From positions 1-57,394 of the forward strand of contig CAZDDI010000023.1 in assembly GCA_964504195.1 (NCBI GenBank): a stretch of 57,394 nt of DNA, read 5' to 3'. The DNA comes from CAZDDI01 sp964504195. GTDB taxonomy: Bacteria > Chloroflexota > Anaerolineae > B4-G1 > SLSP01. Under the pieces are notes generated by a model, which was given only the letters and a program-made list of their open reading frames with translations, had not been told where the DNA came from and did not search any database. Shown here one piece after another: positions 37,246-46,483 of this stretch (its first letter is position 1; each line of letters starts with the position of its first letter). The position numbers and the translations under genes were made by a program.

Positions 37246-38772
37246 ATGCGATATTCACGCGCTGCGGGAATACTGATGCACCCCACTTCATTGCCCAGCC
37301 GGTTTGGTATCGGTGATTTGGGTGAGGCTGCCTATCGGTTTATTGATTTTCTTGAAGCTAGCGGGCAAACGCTATGGCAAATTTTGCCGCTAGGGCCTAC
37401 CGGCTACGGTGATTCGCCGTATGCCTGCTTTTCTGCCCTTGCGGGCAACCCGTTGCTTATTAACCTGGCCTGGATTGAAGCCGAAGGTGATATTGTCCCG
37501 CCCGACTTAGATCAGTTTCCGGTTTTCCCGGACGCCTATGTGGATTATGGGCCGGTGATTGAATTTAAGTTGGCGATTTTGCATCGCGCCGCGCGCAACT
37601 TTCGCCGCTGGGCTGATGCTGAACGCAAGGCCGAATTCGACCAATTTTGCGCCCATAATGCTCACTGGCTAGACGATTTCACGCTTTTCATGGCGCTCAA
37701 GGAAGCGCATGGCGGCGCGGTCTGGAATACCTGGGAGCGCGAGCTGGCCGCGCGCCAGCCGGAAGCCTTGGCTGCGTGGCGAGAGCGGCTTGACGAACAG
37801 GTGTTCGCCCATTGTTATTTCCAGTTCCAATTCTTCCGGCAGTGGGAAGCGCTCAAGAAATATACTAACGACAAGGGTATCCAGATCATTGGCGACATTC
37901 CGATTTTCGTGGCCTACGATAGCGCGGATGTTTGGGCTAATCCCGATCTGTTCCATTTGGACGAGAACCAGTTGCCCACCGTTGTCGCTGGGGTCCCGCC
38001 GGATTACTTTAGCCCTACGGGGCAGCTCTGGGGCAATCCGCTCTACCGCTGGAATGTCATGTCAGACCGAGGGTATCCCTGGTGGATCACTCGCTTCCGG
38101 CAGACCTTGACAATGGTAGACCTCATCCGGCTTGACCATTTCCGGGGCTTTGAGGCGTATTGGGAAATTCCTGCGGGAGAGCCGACCGCTGTCAATGGCA
38201 AGTGGGTCAAAGGGCCGGGGGTTCGCTTCATGGAAGCTATCGAGGCTGTGTTGGGCACGTTGCCGATTTTGGCGGAAGACCTGGGTTTCATTACGCCGGA
38301 AGTGGAGATGCTGCGTGACCAGTTCGAGTTCCCTGGTATGAAAATCCTTCAGTTCGCTTTTGCCACTGATGCCAGCAATCCTTACCTGCCGCATAACTTC
38401 GCTCCCAATTGCCTGGTGTATACCGGCACGCACGATAATGACACGACGCTGGGCTGGTATTATAGTCGTGAGGAGCAAGAACGCCAGGCCATGCACCGTT
38501 ATCTAGGGCCGTTGAGTGAGTCCGTTAATTGGGCGCTCATGCGCTTGGCGTATCAATCTGTGGCGGATTTGGCAATTGTGCCGTTGCAAGATGTGCTGGG
38601 GCTGGGCGCGGAGGCGCGTATGAATACACCCGGTAAGCTGGGCGGCAATTGGAGCTGGCGCTTTCAGCTGGAGGATTTGCTGCCGCAGCATAGCGCCGCG
38701 CTGAAGGAAATGGCGCTCGCGTACGCCCGTCTGGAGCCTGAAGTGAAAACGTCCATGCCTGCGTATATGTAA
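37246..38772 (+). CDS. malQ: 4-alpha-glucanotransferase (amylomaltase)
   Basis: The protein has 508 residues from ATG 37246, which has AAGGAG six bases upstream. The open frame reaches back to 37189, inside the promoter. GH77 motifs are GILMHPTSLPS, GPTGYGDSPY, the nucleophile Asp in LIRLDHFRGFEAYW, the acid/base Glu in ILAEDLGFITPEVE, and the THDNDT loop with the transition-state Asp. The enzyme transfers glucan segments between maltodextrins in the cytoplasm. The full family length is present. Confidence 0.95.
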   Translation: MRYSRAAGILMHPTSLPSRFGIGDLGEAAYRFIDFLEASGQTLWQILPLGPTGYGDSPYACFSALAGNPLLINLAWIEAEGDIVPPDLDQFPVFPDAYVDYGPVIEFKLAILHRAARNFRRWADAERKAEFDQFCAHNAHWLDDFTLFMALKEAHGGAVWNTWERELAARQPEALAAWRERLDEQVFAHCYFQFQFFRQWEALKKYTNDKGIQIIGDIPIFVAYDSADVWANPDLFHLDENQLPTVVAGVPPDYFSPTGQLWGNPLYRWNVMSDRGYPWWITRFRQTLTMVDLIRLDHFRGFEAYWEIPAGEPTAVNGKWVKGPGVRFMEAIEAVLGTLPILAEDLGFITPEVEMLRDQFEFPGMKILQFAFATDASNPYLPHNFAPNCLVYTGTHDNDTTLGWYYSREEQERQAMHRYLGPLSESVNWALMRLAYQSVADLAIVPLQDVLGLGAEARMNTPGKLGGNWSWRFQLEDLLPQHSAALKEMALAYARLEPEVKTSMPAYM

Positions 38773-38784
38773 CGTATAACTCTC

Positions 38785-38820
38785 ACGGCCCCAACGTCAT
38801 TTGATGTTGGGGCCGTTTTG
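38785..38820 (+). terminator. intrinsic terminator of malQ
   Basis: ACGGCCCCAAC (38785-38795) pairs with GTTGGGGCCGT (38806-38816), followed by TTTGTTT. Confidence 0.85.
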
Positions 38821-38924
38821 TTTAGGCCCTGATGGAAAATATCTACAAGTGCCCAGTCAAATCACCTACCATAAAAAGCTAGCCCCGCGTTAGGTGTGCT
38901 TCTTTGAACTAAACAGAGGTCGCG

Positions 38925-38953
38925 TTTCCATATCTTGCATAAAAAAGTATAAT
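38925..38953 (+). promoter_or_regulatory. candidate promoter of the multi-GAF kinase
   Basis: TTTCCA and a perfect TATAAT are 17 bases apart. The distance to ATG 39322 implies a long structured leader. Confidence 0.45.
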
Positions 38954-39188
38954 AAGTGTAGTGCGAAAGTGTGCAGCACCAATAAATTGGAAATTTTTAT
39001 CTCCGCGCACGCCATGGTTGCTGGCAGGCAGGCGCTCGTTTTTGCCCTATTGCCAGGGTAGTGCCGCGCGGCAGAAGGCTCTCTTCAGTTGGTCATACTT
39101 GGTGGGGAGCGCTAGCTCCCTTTCAAGCCCATCTAATTGGGGAGCTATTTATGCCGGGTTGTAGTAGTTTAGGTGCTAAAAATCCGCC

Positions 39189-39269
39189 CGAAAATTCACG
39201 CAGACGCGGGTTGAGCTTGTCGAAACCAGCACCAGGTTTTGACAAGCTTGACCGCCGACGGAATTTTCG
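39189..39269. repeat. palindromic dispersed repeat (TTGAGCTTGTCGAAACC type)
   Basis: GGTTGAGCTTGTCGAAACC and the inverted GGTTTTGACAAGCTTGACC face each other, bracketed by outer CGAAAATTC (39189-39197) and GAATTTTCG. Related words recur at 46303-46408 and 46693-46740. Confidence 0.7.
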
Positions 39270-39321
39270 AACAATTGCTAAACTGGTGCAAGGCAGTAGG
39301 CCCTGAAAGTTTGAATTTCTG

Positions 39322-42300
39322 ATGCTTACCTGGAGTTATTCACCCTACATCACACTTACATTCCTGGCGGCTTTGTTAGCCGGCGGGATTGCTGTGTTTG
39401 CCTGGAGTCGGCGTTCGATAGCTGGCGCTTATCCGCTTTTTGTGCTCATGCTTGCGGTTGGTTTTTGGGCGTTCCTTTACGCCTTCGAGCTCGCCAACAA
39501 TCAGATGGATGTTATGATAACCTTGGCGCAATGGGAATACGTGGGGACTGTTCTGACCCCAGTTTGCGTATTCTTGTTTGTGGAACTTTACACGGGGCGG
39601 CGGGAGACTATTCCCTGGGCTTGGGTAGCTGCTTTATCAATAGTACCGGCAATTACGTTAATCCTGGTTTTTACTAATGATATTTTCCATCTTATTTGGC
39701 AGAACGTTGAGATGATTGAAGTCGGGCCGCTGGCACACTTGAAGGTAACTTACGGTTACGGTTTTTATCTTAATGTAGTGTATTCTTATCTTCTGCTCGT
39801 TCTGAGTGCCGTGTTTATGTTTACCTTTTTATGGCGTTCGCGGGCGCTTTATCGTGGGCAGGCTTTGCTCCTCGTGGCGGGGATTTTGATGCCTTGGTTG
39901 GGTAATCTTTTTTGGGTTCTTAAATGGTCGCCTGTAGATTTGACTCCCATTTTTTTCTCGATCAGCGGGGTGTTGTTAGCCTGGGGAACGTTGCGTTATG
40001 GGCTGTTGGATATTGTGCCGATAGCACGTAGTGCGGTGGTTGATGCAATGAGCGATGTGGTGGTCGTGTTGGATACACAACGCCGTATCGTGGATCTTAA
40101 TCCTACAGCTGAGCGAATGATGCGCTGTTCGATAGAGCAGGTCTTGGGAATGACGCTGGATGCTGTGCTGCCGGATCAAGCTCACATTATTACGCAATAT
40201 CGTAGCACCATTGAGGTCTATGACGAGATTGTGGTTACACTGGATGATGATCCTCGCGTGTTTGATTTGCGCATCTCCGCGCTTTATAATCGGCGCCAAC
40301 AGCTGAGCGGACGTTTGGTTGTAATGCGCGACATTACTGAGCACAAGCATTTGGAGAATTCCTTGCGCGAGCAGATGAACCGCTTCGAGCTGTTGCTGGC
40401 TGTTGCGCGCGTCACCGCTGAATACCCCACGCTTGATGCGACGATGCAGAATACGCTTGAGATTGCGGTTTCGCTTACCAATGCTACTCAGGGTAGCATT
40501 TACCTTGTGAATAGTGAAAACGTGATTACCTGGAGTATCTTGGCTCTCGATAAGCGCCCGACTATCGTGAGTCCAACGTTTTTAGAGGAGCTATTGGAGC
40601 ACGGGCTGCTTGGGTGGGTGTTGCGTGAACGGATGCCAATGCTTGTTGAGGATGCTCATACCGATCCTCGTTGGCTTACATTGCCTACACAGCCGTATGT
40701 GGCTGGCTCTGCGTTGGGACTGCCTATTAAACATGGCGATTTGCTGTTGGGGGTGCTGGTTCTTGTTCACGCGGATACACAGCATTTTACGCAGCGGGAT
40801 CTAGAAGTGATGACGGCTGCGGTGCAACAGATGGCCTTGGCTATTCGTAATGCTTCGAGCTATGAAGAGCAACGGCGCATGGCGGATCAACAAGCGGTGC
40901 TTTTTGAGGTTTTGCAGACATTGCAGCACCCTCGCGCGTTACCACAAATGGCGCCGCTGATTGTCAGCAGCATTGAACGCCTCACTGGATGGGATTTTGT
41001 GGGGCTGATCGAGCCGGAGGATACGGGGGCAGTTTTCGCGTTCACTGCAGTTGCTGGACACGCTGATTTGCAACCGCGATGCGTGTTGCCAGTGCATCAG
41101 GGGATCTTCGGCGAGGCTTGGCGGACGGGACGCTCGGTTTACATCCCTGATGTGCGCCGTAACATGGATATTCTTGAGCAGCTTCAGGGCGCTTATAGCG
41201 TTTTGATTTTACCTCTCAAGTATGATAATCGTGTTGAGCAGTTGCTCTACATCGCCAGTCGGGATACGCAAACCTTCGATGGCGATGCCCGTGTGTTGGC
41301 CGAGTCGTTGCTTGAAGTTATCACGCTGGCGATGCAAAGCGCACGTTTATACGCGGCATTGCAGGATAACCTGCAACGCACTGACGGACTGTACCATATT
41401 AGCCGTTCTTTGGTGGAACAGCACGAGCTTTCCGAGATGTTGCAGCGGGCTATTGAAGGCGCGGTTACGACTCTTCAGGCTGATCAGATTATGCTTTTTC
41501 TCCTGGACTTGGATGCGCAATGCTTGCAAAAGACATTCCTTGCTGGACGATCTACAGAAGAAGCGTTCGTGATTACCTATGAAGCGCTGATGGCCGGACT
41601 CGTCGGTTGGACGATTCGCCATCAAACGCCAGCGCTTTCGCTCAAACATACCTCTGATCCCCGCGAATCTCCGGAATTGATGGCGCTGCGGCAAGCCCAG
41701 CAGATTGGTTCCATGATTGTGGTGCCATTGATCCTGGCTGAAACGGTTTACGGCACCATTGTGGCTGTAAATCGTCTCGACCAGCGCGATTTTGTGCAAG
41801 ATGATGTTCGGCTCCTCTCTTCAATTGCGGCACAAATCGCTGTTGCTATGCGTAATGTGCGCTTGTTTGAGCACATCCAGGAAGAACGCCAGCGTTTACA
41901 AGCGCTAGTGCAATCAACTCGTGATGGGGTTATTCTCATCGGGATGGGGCTGCAAGTCTTGGTTGTTAATGCTGCTGCCTTGTACTATTTGGATATGGAA
42001 GGTACTCCTGAGACTTGGGAAAATCGTTCCTTGTGGGATACTCTGCGCCCATTGCGTGCCCGTGCGCCGCAGGCCGCGCACGACTTGTTGCTGGAACTAC
42101 GGCGGATTCGCAGTGGGGATGACTCTCCAGGTATGGGAGAGTATAAGATCGGTTCTCATGATTTGGAATGGTACAACTTCCCGGTTATACGTGTTGCTAA
42201 CCCTTTGGGGCGGTTGATTATCTTGCGCGATGTCACTGCTTTGCGCGTTGCTGACAAGATGCGCGATAGTCTTATGCACACCATGGTGCATGATCTGCGG

Positions 42301-42933
42301 AATCCGCTCACCGGGATCATGGGGTCGCTTAAATTGCTTTCAAAGCACGTCGTTGCCACGCTTCCGGCTCAATATCAAACGCTTTTTGATATTGCTCATA
42401 GCAGCACTGAGCGTATGCTGGAACTGGTCAATGCGATTTTGGATATCAGCCGTTTGGAAAATGGCCGGATGCCATTGACTTTAGAGCCGTTCTCGTTGAG
42501 CGAGATAATTAATCAAAACTTGGCGCTTCAGTTGCCTTTGGCAGATCAAAAACAAGTTATCTTGCGTGCCAACTTACCGCATGAGGAAATTCTAGTTGTA
42601 GGGGACAAAGTTTTGATTGGGCGGGTGATACAGAACCTGGTAGGCAATGCTCTTAAATTTACGCCTGAAGCCGGTTGTATTACACTGACCACCGCGATAC
42701 AGGCGGGGAAGGTTCGAGTTGCGCTCTCAGATACCGGGATCGGTATTCCTCCAGATTTGCAAGAGCGGCTGTTCCAGAAATTTGTGACCGGGAATGAAGA
42801 TGGTCGGGGAAGTGGCTTGGGACTGGCTTTTTGCCGGATGGTGCTAGAAGCTCACAATGAGCATATCTGGGTCACGAGCGAACTGGGAAAAGGCTCTACT
42901 TTTACTTTTACGTTGCCACTGGTTGGCCGGTGA
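39322..42933 (+). CDS. multi-GAF membrane histidine kinase
   Basis: The protein has 1203 residues. About 230 N-terminal residues form seven hydrophobic helices of the histidine-kinase 7TM type. A PAS domain follows near 235-345, then three GAF domains near 365-515, 525-690 and 695-855, and a second PAS-like domain near 865-975. The phospho-acceptor His990 is in MVHDLRNPLTG. The ATPase part has N-box VGNALKF, G1 DTGIGIP and GSGLGLAF at about 1095-1200. No receiver domain and no neighbouring response regulator are present. The start has only a weak ribosome site, so a later start cannot be ruled out. It is likely a sensor integrating several small-molecule or redox inputs. Confidence 0.92.
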   Translation: MLTWSYSPYITLTFLAALLAGGIAVFAWSRRSIAGAYPLFVLMLAVGFWAFLYAFELANNQMDVMITLAQWEYVGTVLTPVCVFLFVELYTGRRETIPWAWVAALSIVPAITLILVFTNDIFHLIWQNVEMIEVGPLAHLKVTYGYGFYLNVVYSYLLLVLSAVFMFTFLWRSRALYRGQALLLVAGILMPWLGNLFWVLKWSPVDLTPIFFSISGVLLAWGTLRYGLLDIVPIARSAVVDAMSDVVVVLDTQRRIVDLNPTAERMMRCSIEQVLGMTLDAVLPDQAHIITQYRSTIEVYDEIVVTLDDDPRVFDLRISALYNRRQQLSGRLVVMRDITEHKHLENSLREQMNRFELLLAVARVTAEYPTLDATMQNTLEIAVSLTNATQGSIYLVNSENVITWSILALDKRPTIVSPTFLEELLEHGLLGWVLRERMPMLVEDAHTDPRWLTLPTQPYVAGSALGLPIKHGDLLLGVLVLVHADTQHFTQRDLEVMTAAVQQMALAIRNASSYEEQRRMADQQAVLFEVLQTLQHPRALPQMAPLIVSSIERLTGWDFVGLIEPEDTGAVFAFTAVAGHADLQPRCVLPVHQGIFGEAWRTGRSVYIPDVRRNMDILEQLQGAYSVLILPLKYDNRVEQLLYIASRDTQTFDGDARVLAESLLEVITLAMQSARLYAALQDNLQRTDGLYHISRSLVEQHELSEMLQRAIEGAVTTLQADQIMLFLLDLDAQCLQKTFLAGRSTEEAFVITYEALMAGLVGWTIRHQTPALSLKHTSDPRESPELMALRQAQQIGSMIVVPLILAETVYGTIVAVNRLDQRDFVQDDVRLLSSIAAQIAVAMRNVRLFEHIQEERQRLQALVQSTRDGVILIGMGLQVLVVNAAALYYLDMEGTPETWENRSLWDTLRPLRARAPQAAHDLLLELRRIRSGDDSPGMGEYKIGSHDLEWYNFPVIRVANPLGRLIILRDVTALRVADKMRDSLMHTMVHDLRNPLTGIMGSLKLLSKHVVATLPAQYQTLFDIAHSSTERMLELVNAILDISRLENGRMPLTLEPFSLSEIINQNLALQLPLADQKQVILRANLPHEEILVVGDKVLIGRVIQNLVGNALKFTPEAGCITLTTAIQAGKVRVALSDTGIGIPPDLQERLFQKFVTGNEDGRGSGLGLAFCRMVLEAHNEHIWVTSELGKGSTFTFTLPLVGR

Positions 42934-42947
42934 TGGGCTATCTTGGT

Positions 42948-42989
42948 AAGACCGGGGTTGGCGTAATTCGTCAGCCCCGGTCTTGTTTG
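42948..42989 (+). terminator. intrinsic terminator after the multi-GAF kinase
   Basis: AAGACCGGGGTTG (42948-42960) pairs with CAGCCCCGGTCTT (42972-42984, one G-T pair), followed by GTTTG. The T-run is weak. Confidence 0.6.
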
Positions 42990-43007
42990 GCTAATCTGTA
43001 AAATTTT

Positions 43008-43023
43008 TGTAACTACTCAGCCT
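43008..43023. repeat. solo copy of the TGTAACTACTCAGCCT repeat end
   Basis: These 16 bases are identical to the left end of the element at 49226-49368. No matching right arm is visible, so it is probably a remnant. Confidence 0.6.
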
Positions 43024-43040
43024 GGTCTACTTGCGTGGGC

Positions 43041-43505
43041 CTAGAATAACTCAGTCGTTTCTTGGCACACTGCTTCCAGAAAGGTGCGATCCGCCATTGT
43101 GAAGGGCGCGATGCAGTGCGAGTCAATGTCCAGCTCGCCCACGATCTGTCCGGCGCTATTGAACAGCGGCACCACGATCTCCGATTTGACTTCTGGGCTA
43201 CACGAGAGGTAGTTGGTCTCGCGGGTGACATCCTGAATCACAAAGGTCTGCTCGATCTCGGCGGCCTGCCCGCAGATCCCCTGCCCGAAGGCGATGCGGC
43301 TATGCTCAGTCGGTTCGCCCACGAACGGGCCGAGCACCAGCTCGCGCGGATGGGCCGGATCTACCAGATAGAAGCCTACCCAATCATAGTGGGGTACGCG
43401 CTCGGTCAATAGCTCACATACGGCTTGCAATTTGGTGTCGCGCTCTCCGGCCCCGGCAATCATCTCCCGGACGGATTTTAGTATGGCATCAAAGTCTATG
43501 GTCAT
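43041..43505 (-). CDS. GAF-domain protein, probable free methionine-(R)-sulfoxide reductase
   Basis: The 154-residue protein is a single GAF domain, the usual length for fRMsr. Cys78 in GQGICGQA and Cys102 in LSCSPEVKSEIVVPL match two of the three redox cysteines of the E. coli enzyme, including the catalytic one. The position corresponding to the third appears replaced, by HSRIAFG. It would reduce free methionine-R-sulfoxide, coupled to thioredoxin. AGGAG precedes ATG 43505. Rubredoxin and oxidoreductase genes lie just upstream on the same strand. Confidence 0.8.
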   Translation of the reverse strand: MTIDFDAILKSVREMIAGAGERDTKLQAVCELLTERVPHYDWVGFYLVDPAHPRELVLGPFVGEPTEHSRIAFGQGICGQAAEIEQTFVIQDVTRETNYLSCSPEVKSEIVVPLFNSAGQIVGELDIDSHCIAPFTMADRTFLEAVCQETTELF

Positions 43506-43543
43506 AATTTTTCTCCTGATATTTTGTTTCGCGTATCTGCGTA

Positions 43544-43620
43544 CCCTGAGCCTGCCGAAGGGAACGGATGAATTTATAAAAACTGCCCTTCGGCAGGCTC
43601 AGGGCACGGCAGGCTCAGGG
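43544..43620. repeat. inverted repeat CCCTGAGCCTGCCGAAGGG with a partial third copy
   Basis: The 19-base arms at 43544-43562 and 43586-43604 are perfect inverted copies. A partial direct copy of the right arm, CGGCAGGCTCAGGG, follows at 43607-43620. It lies between the GAF gene and the FAD oxidoreductase gene. Confidence 0.85.
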
Positions 43621-43641
43621 CATGTAGTCTTCGGGTGCATT

Positions 43642-45189
43642 TCATGCCCGCGCGCGTTTGCGCTGTCGCAGGCTGCGCCGCACGCTGTAAAGCCACAACT
43701 CCATGAGCTGGGCCAATGGCTCTGGTGGATGGTACGCCAGCAGCGGCCAGGAAGGGTGTCCTGTTGCTTCCAGCACGGCGTTGGCGGCCAGGATGCCCGT
43801 AACGCAGGCGCGCTCCATGAACATGGCCGGGACGGGATCGCGCACCCAATCGCCACAACAATAGAGGCTCTCCCAGGGCGTGACGACGGCCAGATGCTCG
43901 TGCGGTAGCCCCACATGCAGCAGCGTGTGGGTGGGTGGATTCCGGGTGAGCGTGGTGTGCAGCAGGTGCGGGCGCAGCTCCGGCCACACGCGCCGTACTT
44001 CCATCAGGGCTTGCGCCAGCAGTGTGGCGTCGGGCTGCTCCAGCAGGATGCGCGGCCCGTAGATGTGCGCCTCCAGCGCGCTGCCGCCCGTGGCACGGCT
44101 CCAGCGGATGTAATCATCGTAAATGCGATGCAACCAGAAGAAGTTATCGAGGATGAACTCGCCGGTGAAGATGCCCGCTTCGGCTTGCGTGACTGGTGGA
44201 CGTTGGGCGAACCAGAACCGCACGATGGCGCTGGGTTCGCCACGTGGCAGGCGCAGGGGCGCGGCCAGTTCTGCTGTGTCGGGGGAAGCGCGTAGCAGTG
44301 CCTCGGTGGCGGGTGCATCGGTCGCCAGAATGACCTGCGGCGCGTTGAGGGTATGTTGCGTGCCGTCGCGCTCCCATGTCACGCGCCAGCCAACCGCTTG
44401 CCGCTCCAGCCGGATGACGCGCGCATTCCCTTCGAGCGCGCCGCCGTGCGCTCGAAGGGTCGCTACGAGCGGTGCAATCAATGCCTGCCCGCTGGCCTGC
44501 GGCAGGTAGGAGAACGCCCAGCTATCGCGGCGGCGTAGCGTGTAGAAGCGTAGGAAGGCGAAATACCCCGACCCGGCGATGTCTTCCGGGTTGGCGGGCA
44601 GCGCATTGCGTGATAGGCCCGCAAAGAGCGCGGTTAGCGTGGGCGACCAGCCCCGCGTGAGATCGGCCAGTGTCATGCCGTAGAGTGGTTGTCCCTCGCC
44701 GAGCGGGTCAATGGCAAGCGCGCCCAGCAAGCTGGCGAAGACGCGGAACAGCGAGGCGAAATCGCGGATGGTAAGCATCCCCCAGAAGCGCGGGCGGGCT
44801 AACAGGCCCAGGTAGTGCAAGGGCGCGGGAATCCAGCTGTTGCGGATGGCGCTGCCGATGGGCGCGCTACGCGCGCGGCCTCCCGTGCTGTGAATCCAGG
44901 CTTCCTCTTGCGCGGGGACCAGCACCGGGCGAATCTGATGGCGTACTTGCATGGCTTGCAAGTTGCGGTAGGGCGACCAGACCGCGTGGACGCCATGCTC
45001 GCCGGCGAAGTACCAGTCGCGCCCGGCGTGGTTAAGTGTGACAGTTGGGCCGGCTTTGAGTCGTCCGCCTGGGAGTTCCTGGTCAGCCTCAAGTACGAGC
45101 GGCCGCAGGCCGCGCTCGGCCAGGTGTAGGGCGGCGGTTAGCCCGGCCAGCCCCGCCCCAATGACGATGACGTGTGGTTGCTCGGTCAT
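43642..45189 (-). CDS. FAD-dependent amine oxidase/desaturase-type oxidoreductase
   Basis: The protein has 515 residues. The N-terminal dinucleotide motif GAGLAGL begins at residue 11, followed by the second Gly motif PGGRLKAG. The C-terminal FAD-binding motif is GDWVRDPVPAMFMERA. The overall pattern resembles phytoene/squalene-type desaturases and amine oxidases, and no substrate can be named. It starts one base after the stop of the radical SAM gene, so the two form an operon and probably a pathway. Confidence 0.82.
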   Translation of the reverse strand: MTEQPHVIVIGAGLAGLTAALHLAERGLRPLVLEADQELPGGRLKAGPTVTLNHAGRDWYFAGEHGVHAVWSPYRNLQAMQVRHQIRPVLVPAQEEAWIHSTGGRARSAPIGSAIRNSWIPAPLHYLGLLARPRFWGMLTIRDFASLFRVFASLLGALAIDPLGEGQPLYGMTLADLTRGWSPTLTALFAGLSRNALPANPEDIAGSGYFAFLRFYTLRRRDSWAFSYLPQASGQALIAPLVATLRAHGGALEGNARVIRLERQAVGWRVTWERDGTQHTLNAPQVILATDAPATEALLRASPDTAELAAPLRLPRGEPSAIVRFWFAQRPPVTQAEAGIFTGEFILDNFFWLHRIYDDYIRWSRATGGSALEAHIYGPRILLEQPDATLLAQALMEVRRVWPELRPHLLHTTLTRNPPTHTLLHVGLPHEHLAVVTPWESLYCCGDWVRDPVPAMFMERACVTGILAANAVLEATGHPSWPLLAYHPPEPLAQLMELWLYSVRRSLRQRKRARA

Positions 45190-45190
45190 G

Positions 45191-46261
45191 TTACCCCGGC
45201 GCGTAGGTGTGGAGCTGTGCTCGCCGTGAGGTCGGGTGCAGGAGCAGCTCGCGCAGCAGGGCCAGCGGGCGCGTCTGCATCAGCGACGGCTCGACGTAAC
45301 ACTGCTGGTAGCAGCTGCCACAGGTGGAGGGTGGTTGGCCGTAAGTCTCAATCGCCTGCGCCAGCGCCGTGCGCCAGCTGCCCGCGTTTAGCAGGTTGAT
45401 CTCGCGCCCGCCTTGCGCCAGCCCGCCGCGCTCGATGGGGCGGCAGGGGTAGGAGAGCGTGCCGTCGGGGAACACGCGTGGGGCGAGCAGCGGATAGCAG
45501 GCGTAAGGCGCGAAGGTGTGCATCCAGGCCAGATAATCCCGGCTGCCCACGATGGGGGCGCCGCGCCGTTTGAGTTCCAACAGGTCGGCGACAAAAGCGC
45601 GATAGGGTGCGGAGACCAGAATATCGTAGTGGGGCCAGTTATTGAGGGATTGGGGCGAGAAGGAGAAGGCAATACCATGTTCCAGGCAGAAATCGAGCAC
45701 CCGGCGGGCCTGGGGCAGCGTCTCCGGCGTGATGACGCTGTTGACCAGTAGCCGGAAGCCCTGCGTGTGTTGCCGTTGCGCTGCGGCGATGATGTTAGCG
45801 ATGATGTGCGCGCCCATGCCGTCGCCCGCGCGCAGGGTCTCGTCCCATTGTGCCGCATCCACCGTATCCAGGCTGATGACGAGCCGGTGCAGGTCATCCA
45901 ACACGGGCCAGTGCTGATCGAGCAATGCGCCGTTGGTGAGTAGCGTGAGCGAACGGAAGCGCAGCTCGCGGCGGGCGGTATGCAGTAGCACGGGGAAATC
46001 TGGGTGCAGCAGCGGTTCGCCGCCAGTGAAGATCAGCGCATCGGTCGCACCGCGCAGGATGCTTAACAGATGGTGCGCCTGGGGGTGGGGGAGGGGGGCG
46101 GGTTGCTCGGCATTGCGCCGCGCGCCGAAGTCCTCACAGTAGCGGCAATTGAGGTTGCAGTGCGTGGTGACACAATAGGAAATGACCAGCGGCTTGAGCA
46201 GCCGTTGGTTGAGCAACAGGCGTGGCAGATTGGTGAGGTAGTTCCCGGCAGCGCTGCTCAT
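45191..46261 (-). CDS. radical SAM protein with a SPASM-like C-terminus
   Basis: The 356-residue protein has the radical SAM cluster motif HCNLNCRYC (Cys35, 39, 42). It continues with TGGEPLLH for SAM binding and VISLDTVD. The C-terminal third has Cys-containing segments (ACYPLL, YPCRP, TCGSCYQQCY) that could hold an auxiliary iron-sulfur cluster as in SPASM proteins. Such enzymes often modify peptides or build cofactors. No precursor peptide gene was found nearby. It is followed after one base by the FAD oxidoreductase. A ribosome site is not obvious before ATG 46261. Confidence 0.85.
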   Translation of the reverse strand: MSSAAGNYLTNLPRLLLNQRLLKPLVISYCVTTHCNLNCRYCEDFGARRNAEQPAPLPHPQAHHLLSILRGATDALIFTGGEPLLHPDFPVLLHTARRELRFRSLTLLTNGALLDQHWPVLDDLHRLVISLDTVDAAQWDETLRAGDGMGAHIIANIIAAAQRQHTQGFRLLVNSVITPETLPQARRVLDFCLEHGIAFSFSPQSLNNWPHYDILVSAPYRAFVADLLELKRRGAPIVGSRDYLAWMHTFAPYACYPLLAPRVFPDGTLSYPCRPIERGGLAQGGREINLLNAGSWRTALAQAIETYGQPPSTCGSCYQQCYVEPSLMQTRPLALLRELLLHPTSRRAQLHTYAPG

Positions 46262-46302
46262 GGGTTTGATAGGGGGTCTTTAGCTGTCACAAGGCGGTGG
46301 TG

Positions 46303-46408
46303 GGGGTTCGACAGGCTCACCCACTGCCTTGTCAAAACCCTGGTGGTTGAGATTGCCGAACCCCCGGTGGTTGAGCTTGCCGAAACCCTCACCAGCCTTG
46401 ACAGGCTC
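46303..46408. repeat. cluster of GGTTGAGNTTGCCGAAACC-type repeats
   Basis: Two direct copies (GGTGGTTGAGATTGCCGAAC and GGTGGTTGAGCTTGCCGAAA) lie between inverted partners (GTTCGACAGGCTCACCCAC on the left, CCTTGACAGGCTC on the right). It lies between the radical SAM and rubredoxin genes. Confidence 0.8.
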
Positions 46409-46431
46409 TGCCACCGGCGAAGTGCCAGTAT

Positions 46432-46462
46432 AAAACCCGGCGAGCAATGCCTGCTCGCCGGG
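46432..46462 (-). terminator. intrinsic terminator of rubredoxin
   Basis: On the minus strand CCCGGCGAGC (46462-46453) pairs with GCTCGCCGGG (46445-46436), followed by TTTTA. It lies about 20 bases after the rubredoxin stop. Confidence 0.8.
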
Positions 46463-46483
46463 AGTGTTGGTTGAAGGGGCCAC

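Larger units (their letters stand above)
38773..39321. other. 549-base spacer between malQ and the multi-GAF kinase
   Basis: It contains the malQ terminator (38785-38820), a promoter (38925-38953), a hairpin GGGAGC-GCTA-GCTCCC near 39104-39119 and a palindromic repeat (39189-39269). Short open frames here have no ribosome site or recognisable product and are not called. The leader of the kinase mRNA would be about 360 bases long. Confidence 0.6.

Noticed and set aside
38960..39140. Riboswitch in the kinase leader
   Set aside because: I compared it with c-di-GMP and cobalamin consensus elements and found no match.
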